The notes under the pieces: model-generated | What the model saw: the letters and a program-made list of their open reading frames with translations, nothing else | What the model was told of the DNA's origin: nothing | Databases searched by the model: none | Assembly: GCA_028719205.1 (NCBI GenBank) | Contig: JAQUKH010000009.1 | Coordinates: 11,082 to 75,081, forward strand | Reading direction: 5' to 3' | DNA from: a bacterium | GTDB lineage: Bacteria; JACRDZ01; JAQUKH01 | Length of the DNA stretch: 64,000 nt | Made by a program: the position numbers and the translations under genes | Shown here: piece after piece, positions 57,877 to 64,000 of the stretch | How the letters are laid out: each line of letters starts with the position of its first letter | Position numbering within the stretch: position 1 is the first letter of the stretch

Positions 57877-59871
57877 ATGAAAATTCCAAAGAGAGTCTTG
57901 CTGTTTTTATGTATCGCGGTTTTATTAAACCCATGCTCACGTTTAAATTCAGCCTCTGTTGATGATGTTTCTCAATTAATATCTGCGGCGGAAGATGGTG
58001 ATATAAATAAAGTAAAATTGTTACTGGAGAAAGGCGTAGATGTAAATGCTAAAGGATATTGTAATGTTACTGCTCTGCATAATGCGGCGTCTAAGGGATA
58101 TACAGAGATAGTAAAGCTACTGTTGGATAAGGGTGCGGATGTAAATGCGAAAGGAGATAATGGTAGCACTGCTTTAGTGCATGCGGCAAAAAATGGGTAT
58201 ACGGAAATAGTAAAGATATTGCTGAATAAAGGCGCAGATGTAAATGTAAAACCAAGCAATGAAAGCACTCCTTTAATAGCAATGGCAGAGAAAGGTAATA
58301 CAGAAATAGTAAAATTGTTGTTGGACAAGGGTGCGGATGTAAACGCGAAAACAGATGATGGGCCAACGGCTCTAATAGTAGCGGCACTGAAAGGTCATAC
58401 AGATATAGTAAAACTGTTGCTGGATAAAGGTGCGGATGTAAATGCTAAAACAAGTAGTGGTGTTACTGCTCTGATGAATGCATCGCAGGGGCATATGGAA
58501 ATAGTAAAGTTACTTTTGGATAACGGTGCTGATATAAACGCAATAAATTTGGGTGGTGGTACTGCTTTGATAATAGCGGCAAATAAGGGTTATACTGAAA
58601 TAGTAAGTATGTTGTTAAGTAAAGGTGCGGATGTTAATGCAAAAGGAAATGATAGCATTACTGCTCTGATGCATGCTGTAATGGATAGGCATCCGGAGGT
58701 AATAAAGTTACTGTTGGATAAAGGCGCAAATATAAATATAAAAGCAAGTAACGGCTATACTGCTCTGATAATAGCGGCAAGTAAAGGTGATCCAGATATA
58801 GTAAAGCTATTGTTGAGTAAAGGTGCGGATGTAAATGTAAAAACAAAAGATGGTGCCACTGCTTTAATGTTGGCAACAGGTAATAAGGAGATAGCAAAAC
58901 TGCTTAAAGAAGCAGGTGCTGAAGAAACCACCGCTCCCAATAATTCGGATTCAACGTCCACGGCGATTAATCGAACTATTATTATCAACAGCATGGATTT
59001 AATATCTGCGGCAGAAAAAGGTGATATTAATACAGTAAGGCAGTTGTTGGATAAAGGTGTGGATGTAAATGTGAAAACAATAAGACAATACAGTAATTCA
59101 GAGGGTATTACCGCTTTGATGTACGCGGCAGAAAATGGGTATACAGATGTAGTCAGGTTATTATTAGACAGGGGTGCGGATGCAAATATAAAAAGAGGGG
59201 ATGGTTACACTGCCCTAATGGCGGCAACAGATAAGGGCCATATAGAGGCAGTAAAACTATTGTTGGATAAAGGGGCAAATGTGGATGATAGAAATACCGC
59301 TGGTATTACTGCTTTGATGAGAACAAAGAATATAGAAATAATAAATCTTCTGTTAAATAAAGGCGCGGATGTAAATGCTAAAGGATATAGTGGTATGACT
59401 TTTCTAATGTATGCCGCAATGGGTGGAAATCTGGAGGTTGCAAAATTACTGTTGGATAAAGGCGCGGATCTGAATGCAAAAGCAAGCGATGACCGTACTG
59501 CCCTGATGTATGCGGAAGAGAATAACCATACCGAGGTTGTGAAACTGTTATTGGATAAGGGTGCGGATGTAAACGCTAAAGAGAAGTATGGTAATACTGC
59601 ATTAATAAATGCGTCTCAGAAAGGATACACAGAGATGATAAAACTGTTATTGGATAAAGGTGCGGATATAAACGCGAAAAGTAATAATGGTTATACTTCT
59701 TTGATAATAGCAGCAGAAAGTAATCATATGGAGATTGTAAAGCTATTATTGAGTAAAGGTGCTGATGTGAATGCAAAAACAAAAGATGGTGTCACAGCTT
59801 TATTACTTGCAACAATGCATCAGGATATGGAGACAGTAAAATTGCTCAAAGAAGCAATGGATATAAAGTAA
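57877..59871 (+). CDS. Exported ankyrin-repeat protein (19 repeats in two blocks)
   Basis: 664 residues with a signal peptide or lipoprotein signal (Cys20 in LLNPCSRL). Nineteen ankyrin repeats of about 33 residues occupy the rest, most with the core G-x-TALI-x-AA-x-KG-H-x-EIVKLLLDKGADVNAK. They fall into two blocks (about 26-345 and 370-664) separated by a Ser/Thr/Asn-rich linker. Each block begins with SAAE-x-GDIN and ends with a truncated KLLKEA cap, so the array was duplicated. It is probably a secreted protein-binding scaffold. AAGGAG precedes the ATG. Confidence 0.9.
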   Translation: MKIPKRVLLFLCIAVLLNPCSRLNSASVDDVSQLISAAEDGDINKVKLLLEKGVDVNAKGYCNVTALHNAASKGYTEIVKLLLDKGADVNAKGDNGSTALVHAAKNGYTEIVKILLNKGADVNVKPSNESTPLIAMAEKGNTEIVKLLLDKGADVNAKTDDGPTALIVAALKGHTDIVKLLLDKGADVNAKTSSGVTALMNASQGHMEIVKLLLDNGADINAINLGGGTALIIAANKGYTEIVSMLLSKGADVNAKGNDSITALMHAVMDRHPEVIKLLLDKGANINIKASNGYTALIIAASKGDPDIVKLLLSKGADVNVKTKDGATALMLATGNKEIAKLLKEAGAEETTAPNNSDSTSTAINRTIIINSMDLISAAEKGDINTVRQLLDKGVDVNVKTIRQYSNSEGITALMYAAENGYTDVVRLLLDRGADANIKRGDGYTALMAATDKGHIEAVKLLLDKGANVDDRNTAGITALMRTKNIEIINLLLNKGADVNAKGYSGMTFLMYAAMGGNLEVAKLLLDKGADLNAKASDDRTALMYAEENNHTEVVKLLLDKGADVNAKEKYGNTALINASQKGYTEMIKLLLDKGADINAKSNNGYTSLIIAAESNHMEIVKLLLSKGADVNAKTKDGVTALLLATMHQDMETVKLLKEAMDIK

Positions 59872-59897
59872 AATTTAAAAATTGGGGAATAAACAAG

Positions 59898-60027
59898 AAC
59901 TTTACCTGGCCCCCCTCTTTTAAAAAAGAGGAGGGGTAATATGGGAGTGCAAGGTTAGCCGCGAATTGTTTCCAATTTCTTTTTTTTCTTTTCCCCCTCT
60001 TTTTTTAAAGAGGGGATAGGGGGAGTT
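59898..60027. mobile_element. MITE-like element downstream of the ankyrin gene
   Basis: 130 bases with the same inner palindromes (CCCCCCTCTTTT, AAAAGAGGAGGGG, CCCCCTCTTTTTTTAAAGAGGGG) and the same right end, GGGGGAGTT, as the element at 57737. The left end is changed to AACTTTACC. The right end contributes GGGGGAG, which serves as the ribosome site of the next gene. Confidence 0.7.
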
Positions 60028-60029
60028 CG

Positions 60030-60878
60030 GTGTACATCAAAATAAACGGTAAATTTTACACAAAAGATAAAGCAAAAGTATCTGTTTTAGACCGTGGTTT
60101 TTTATATGGTGACGGTGTTTTTGAAACTATGAGGGTTTATAACGGTCATGTTTTTGCTTTAAATGAACATCTTGCAAGGTTGAGAAATTCGGCGAAGACA
60201 ATTTTATTGAAAATTATAAAGACTGACGAAGAAATAAAAAACGAGTTAATAAAGACTCTTAAAAAAAATAAATTAAAGAACGCTATTTTAAGAATATCTT
60301 TTTCACGGGGACGCGGCTGGGGATTGAATCTTAAAGGTGAGCTAAAACCATCAATGGTTATTCTATGCCGCGCGTTTCATCCTTATCCTGAGGAATTTTA
60401 TAAAAAGGGTGTCGATGTAATTATTTCAAAAAAAGTTGTTTCATATTCCGGGTCGGTTTTGAACCGTGTAAAGTCAACTAATTATATTCCTAATATTTTA
60501 GCTAAAAACGAGGCGGATGATACCGGCGCGTTTGACGCTTTAACGGTGGATGAAAAAGGGTATATACTGGAGGGGTCGGTCAGTAATTTTTTTATTGTAA
60601 AAAAAGGGGTTTTAATTACAGCCCCGTTAAAAACCGGAATATTGCCGGGAATAACCAGAGAGATCGTTTTGAAATTAGCCAAAATGTCAGGTATTAAGAT
60701 TGAAGAAAAAAAGTTTAAACCTGAACTGATTTATAAAGCGGACGAGGCATTTTTAACGAATACATCAATTGAAGTCTTGCCAGTTAAGATCGTTAATGGT
60801 AAAATAATAAATAAAGGGAGAATGGGTGGGGTTACTTTAAAATTACTTAATAAATTCAGGGATGCAGTAAAGGAGTAA
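60030..60878 (+). CDS. Class IV PLP aminotransferase (PabC/IlvE/D-amino-acid type)
   Basis: 282 residues of the fold-type IV family. Features: the N-terminal VLDRGFLYGDGVFETMRVY, the PLP-lysine in VLNRVKSTNYIPNILA, LEGSVSNFFIV and GILPGITREIVLKLA. PabC (aminodeoxychorismate lyase) and branched-chain or D-amino-acid aminotransferases share all of these. Being one gene beyond the PabB-like gene supports PabC. The start is GTG at 60030, 5 bases after GGGGGAG supplied by the MITE-like element. Confidence 0.88.
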   Translation: MYIKINGKFYTKDKAKVSVLDRGFLYGDGVFETMRVYNGHVFALNEHLARLRNSAKTILLKIIKTDEEIKNELIKTLKKNKLKNAILRISFSRGRGWGLNLKGELKPSMVILCRAFHPYPEEFYKKGVDVIISKKVVSYSGSVLNRVKSTNYIPNILAKNEADDTGAFDALTVDEKGYILEGSVSNFFIVKKGVLITAPLKTGILPGITREIVLKLAKMSGIKIEEKKFKPELIYKADEAFLTNTSIEVLPVKIVNGKIINKGRMGGVTLKLLNKFRDAVKE

Positions 60879-60882
60879 GCTT

Positions 60883-61530
60883 ATGAAAAATTTAAAAAGT
60901 AATTCAAAAGGTTATACGCTGATCCAACTGATTGTTGTTATCGCGATCTTGGGGATCCTGACAGCGGTAACGGTTCCGGTTTATTTAAATGCAAGAGGAA
61001 AAGCTCAGGATGCCTTAGCCGCTGCAACCCTTGAAGCAATGAAGACTTCTCTTGATATGTATGCGGCTCATAATGGATATTATCCGCAGAATGTTTATAC
61101 AGTGACAGAGTTATTAATTGCTTTAGGCCGGGATTTTCCAAATAATGTAAGATTTGACGGAAGCGCGGGTAGTTTAATCGCAGTTGCCACTAATTCAATG
61201 GGCAGCGGTTATTATATTTACGCGATCGGCAGGGATGAAAATCATTATTTCGGATTATCTAATAATAGCCCGATAGCAGGCCCGGATACTTTGTTTAATT
61301 GCAAGGTTTCAGTTGATATAAATAAACCGCTGATCGGGCGATTAGTCGCGTTATTAAAAGATCCAAATAGTGTTGTTCGAAATGGTGCCGTGAAAAAATT
61401 AGGAGAAATAAAAGATCCTCGCGCGATCGGGGCATTGTCTGAAATGCTTGAAGATAAAGATTCAACTGTTCAGGAAAGCGCGAAAAAGGCAATTATAGAA
61501 ATAAACGGGAATAATTTAGAAGAGAAATAA
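60883..61530 (+). CDS. Type IV prepilin-like protein fused to HEAT repeats
   Basis: 215 residues. The prepilin cleavage site and helix read KGYTLIQLIVVIAILGILTA: cleavage after Gly10, methylated residue Tyr11. Mature position 5, nearly always Glu, is Gln15 here. A globular pilin domain follows (about 45-135, with YAAHNGYYPQN and YYIYAIGRDENHYFGL). The C-terminal 75 residues (about 140-215) are two HEAT repeats (LVALLKDPNSVVRNGAVKKL, ALSEMLEDKDSTVQESAKKA). It is probably exported by a type II/IV pilus-like machine, yet the Gln5 suggests a tip or initiating subunit. Confidence 0.82.
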   Translation: MKNLKSNSKGYTLIQLIVVIAILGILTAVTVPVYLNARGKAQDALAAATLEAMKTSLDMYAAHNGYYPQNVYTVTELLIALGRDFPNNVRFDGSAGSLIAVATNSMGSGYYIYAIGRDENHYFGLSNNSPIAGPDTLFNCKVSVDINKPLIGRLVALLKDPNSVVRNGAVKKLGEIKDPRAIGALSEMLEDKDSTVQESAKKAIIEINGNNLEEK

Positions 61531-61554
61531 ATAAAAAATGAGGAGAAAAAAATA

Positions 61555-63120
61555 ATGGCTAAAATTAAAAGGGCGCTGATCAGTCTTTCAGACAAAAAAG
61601 GAATAGAAAAGTTTGCTATGGAACTTCATAAAATGGGAGTTGAAATAATATCAACAGGAGGGACGGAAAGCCTTTTAAAAAAGGCCGGAATTCCTGTAAA
61701 AAATATTTCTGAATTGACAGGTTTCCCGGAGATCCTTGACGGCAGGGTAAAGACACTTCATCCAAAAGTTCACGGAGCTCTGCTTGCCCGGCGAGGCCTT
61801 GCTGAACACATGGAGACCGTTAAAAAACACGATATAAAACTTATTGATATGGTTGTGGTAAATTTATATCCTTTTGAAAAGACGATTTCCAAACCGGGAG
61901 TCAAATTAGCCGAGGCGATAGAAAATATAGATATAGGCGGGCCGACGATGCTTCGTTCCGCGGCGAAAAATTATGAAGATGTGGCGGTAATTATTAATCC
62001 TGAACGTTATGACACTGTTATAGAAGAAATGAAGAAAAACGGCGGTTCTGTTTCACCTGAAACAAAATTTGAACTCGCGAAAGAAGTCTTTGCGCATACA
62101 AGCCGCTATGATACGATCATCAGCCGGTATTTGTCTTCTCTTGGCGCAATTCCGGAAAAATTTCCGGCAGAAAAAATAATTGTTATGAAAAAATTATACG
62201 GCCTTCGTTATGGTGAAAATTCGCATCAAAGCGCGGCGCTTTACGCGGAAAGCAATCCCCCGTCGGGAAGTTGGGCTACCGCAAAAAAACTTCAGGGAAA
62301 GGAATTATCATTCAATAATATCCTTGACCTGGAGGCGGCATGGAGATTATCTCTGGAATTTGATGAACCGGTTTCTGTTATAATTAAACATAATAATCCG
62401 TGCGGGACAGCGGTTGGCAAAAATATACTTGAGGCATTTAAATTGGCCCGGGCGACAGATCCTGTTTCTGCCTTTGGCGGGGTATTGGCTTTTAATCAGG
62501 AAGTAGATAAAGATTTAGCCTCGGAAATCATAACCGGTTTTGTTGAAGCGATCTCAGCTCCGTCTTTTACGGCGGAAGCGCTTGGAGTTTTTAAAAAGAA
62601 AGAGTCGATCAGGCTTTTGGAAATGGGCAGGGAAAAATTGAATCAGGAAAATGACCCGTATGATATTAAAAAAGTCGGAGGAGGCTTTTTGGTTCAGGAT
62701 AAAGATTGGGGTATGATCACTGAAAAAGACCTGAAGATCGTTACTAAGCGTAAACCTGCGAAGGAAGAAATTATGGGTTTGCTTTTCGCGTGGAAAGTTG
62801 CGAAACATGTTAAGTCCAACGCGATCGTTTTCACGTCAAAAAATCAGACGATCGGGGTAGGCGCGGGGCAGATGAGTCGTGTTGATTCGTGCAGGATCGC
62901 GGTTTTAAAGGCAAAAACAAGCGGCCTTAGCACAAAAGGTACTGTTGTCGGTTCCGACGCGTTTTTCCCGTTCAGGGACGGTGTGGATGAGATAGCAAAA
63001 GCAGGCGCGACAGCCATAATACAGCCCGGCGGATCATTAAAAGACAGCGAAACGATCGCCGCCGCGGATGAACACAACCTTGCGATGGTCTTCACCGGAA
63101 TGAGGCATTTCAGGCATTAA
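61555..63120 (+). CDS. purH: Bifunctional AICAR transformylase/IMP cyclohydrolase
   Basis: 521 residues. It does the last two steps of IMP synthesis. The N-terminal cyclohydrolase domain (1 to about 195) begins KRALISLSDKKGIEKFAMEL and has GGTESLLKKAG. The transformylase domain has LRYGENSHQSAALYAES, IIKHNNPCGTAVG, and IGVGAGQMSRVDSCRIAV followed by SDAFFPFRDGVDEIAKAG. The family end GMRHFRH is present. AGGAG precedes the ATG. A terminator follows. Confidence 0.95.
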   Translation: MAKIKRALISLSDKKGIEKFAMELHKMGVEIISTGGTESLLKKAGIPVKNISELTGFPEILDGRVKTLHPKVHGALLARRGLAEHMETVKKHDIKLIDMVVVNLYPFEKTISKPGVKLAEAIENIDIGGPTMLRSAAKNYEDVAVIINPERYDTVIEEMKKNGGSVSPETKFELAKEVFAHTSRYDTIISRYLSSLGAIPEKFPAEKIIVMKKLYGLRYGENSHQSAALYAESNPPSGSWATAKKLQGKELSFNNILDLEAAWRLSLEFDEPVSVIIKHNNPCGTAVGKNILEAFKLARATDPVSAFGGVLAFNQEVDKDLASEIITGFVEAISAPSFTAEALGVFKKKESIRLLEMGREKLNQENDPYDIKKVGGGFLVQDKDWGMITEKDLKIVTKRKPAKEEIMGLLFAWKVAKHVKSNAIVFTSKNQTIGVGAGQMSRVDSCRIAVLKAKTSGLSTKGTVVGSDAFFPFRDGVDEIAKAGATAIIQPGGSLKDSETIAAADEHNLAMVFTGMRHFRH

Positions 63121-63159
63121 AATACATAAATTAAATTATATTAATTGGATAAAATAAAA

Positions 63160-63189
63160 AATGCCCCGATAATATCGGGGCATTTTTAT
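63160..63189. terminator. Bidirectional rho-independent terminator
   Basis: ATGCCCCGATA pairs with TATCGGGGCAT around a very small loop, flanked by A run and T run, so it serves purH on the plus strand and the CARDB gene on the minus strand, which converge here. Confidence 0.85.
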
Positions 63190-63219
63190 TAAATTAATCA
63201 TTACTATTAACATTACTGT

Positions 63220-64000
63220 TTAAGGTTTGGTTATATTAATCGTATTCCCGGCTAAAATATTATTAGTTTCATCAGATTCTTTTCTTGCATTGTTGTAATC
63301 AGCTATAGCTCCTATATAATATATACCGGCAGCCTTAGTTGAAGGTATTACAAAAGATTTTGTCACTGTACTTGACGCGCCCGCGGCAAGGCTTGCAATA
63401 GATGCCGTGCCTAACCGGGTATCTGATGTTGTGATGGTTGGATCTGTTGATATATATATTCCGGCAGTAGAAGTTGATATAGTTCCAACACCTTGATTTT
63501 TAACTGTGGCAGTTATAGAGATAGATGTTCCTGTAACACCGGATGCCGGGCCGCTTACAGCTGTTACGATAACATCAGCACCTGGTGTTATATCAATTGT
63601 ATTTCCGACCAGAGCATTATTAGTTTCATCAGATTCTTTTCTAGCATTATTGTAATCAGCTATTGCTCCTATATAATATGAGCCGGGCGCCAAAGTTGAA
63701 GATATCGCAAAAGTTGGGTTTACTGTGCTTGATGCTCCTGCGGCAAGGCTTGGAATAGATGCCGTACCTATTCGTGTATCTGATGTTGTGATGGTCATAT
63801 CCGTTGATAGATATAACCCGACATAAGAGGATGCCAGGGTTGCAACACCTTGATTTTTAACTGTGGCAGTTATAGAGATAGATGTTCCCGTAGCGCCTGA
63901 TGCCGGGGCGCTTACAGCAGTCATAATAGCATCAATACCTGATACTATATCGATCGCATTTCCTGTCAAAGCATTATTGGTTTCATCGGTCTCAGTACGA
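63220..64000 (-). CDS. CARDB-repeat surface or secreted protein (partial)
   Basis: The frame is open to the right edge of the window, so the N-terminus is missing; 260 residues remain. It consists of tandem domains of about 120 residues, each with TSISITATVKNQG, TISTSTAGIYISTDPTITTS, TRLGTASI-SLAAGASSTV and YYIGAIADYNNARKESDETN. This is the CARDB (cell-adhesion-related, bacterial) pattern. The two visible copies are highly alike, so recent duplication is probable. At the DNA level the copies may be prone to recombination. The upstream part beyond the edge very likely adds more copies. Confidence 0.85.
   Translation of the reverse strand, partial: RTETDETNNALTGNAIDIVSGIDAIMTAVSAPASGATGTSISITATVKNQGVATLASSYVGLYLSTDMTITTSDTRIGTASIPSLAAGASSTVNPTFAISSTLAPGSYYIGAIADYNNARKESDETNNALVGNTIDITPGADVIVTAVSGPASGVTGTSISITATVKNQGVGTISTSTAGIYISTDPTITTSDTRLGTASIASLAAGASSTVTKSFVIPSTKAAGIYYIGAIADYNNARKESDETNNILAGNTINITKP

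Noticed and set aside
57877-59871. CRISPR-like array
   Set aside because: The regular repeats are the coding repeats of ankyrin units of about 99 bases, in one open frame with varied sequence, not identical direct repeats with unique spacers.

Overview
The window is a low-GC stretch from a Gram-negative, apparently anaerobic and probably uncultivated bacterial lineage. Support for this: a predicted outer-membrane porin, many lipoprotein signals, AT-rich DNA with interspersed palindromes, and energy genes arranged unlike those of well-studied phyla. The sequence alone does not let me name the phylum. No rRNA, tRNA, CRISPR array or transposase gene was seen. REGION 1 (1-26,831): one tightly packed, probably co-transcribed cluster for a very unusual respiratory complex I. 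It has the order nuoA-B-C-D-H-I-J-K, three extra MrpD/HyfB-like antiporter subunits with a small membrane protein among them, an 834-residue protein in the NuoL position, nuoM, nuoN, nuoE, nuoF, and a 1788-residue head-to-tail fusion of two complete NuoG/formate-dehydrogenase-like units. These are followed by a cyclic-nucleotide-binding-fold protein, a second NuoE, a second (long, HydB-like) NuoF, a second cNMP-fold protein and a flippase-like membrane protein. Six antiporter-like pumps, two NADH-input E/F pairs and two fused G units suggest an enlarged, possibly two-headed complex I. This is the most interesting system in the window. REGION 2 (26,832-38,279): metal homeostasis and envelope functions. 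It contains a small lipoprotein, a copper P1B-ATPase with an N-terminal YHS domain, a CsoR copper sensor and a Cys-rich exported protein; copA and csoR have near-identical operator/promoter layouts. Then come a porin, an exported protein of unknown function, an OB-fold lipoprotein, a TlpA-like thioredoxin, one FtsX/MacB-type permease with two different ATPases, and two small YHS-domain proteins. REGION 3 (38,280-51,493): accessory and housekeeping genes. These include lipoproteins, a DUF2059 protein, a CBS/DRTGG family II pyrophosphatase, Tex, an orphan winged-helix regulator with what looks like the stump of its toxin gene, a cytosolic plus exported small heat-shock protein pair, an ABC-F ATPase, a tiny Cys/His protein, a GIY-YIG protein, and HEAT and NHL repeat proteins. 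Families of intergenic palindromes are concentrated here; several act as terminators and two kinds have been built into coding sequence. REGION 4 (51,471-64,000): a minus-strand operon gpmI-rsmD-coaD-pgsA-pgpA. After it come plus-strand moeA, pabB/trpE-like, a 19-repeat ankyrin protein flanked by two MITE-like elements, a class IV aminotransferase, a prepilin-HEAT fusion and purH. The window ends in a minus-strand CARDB-repeat protein that runs off the edge.
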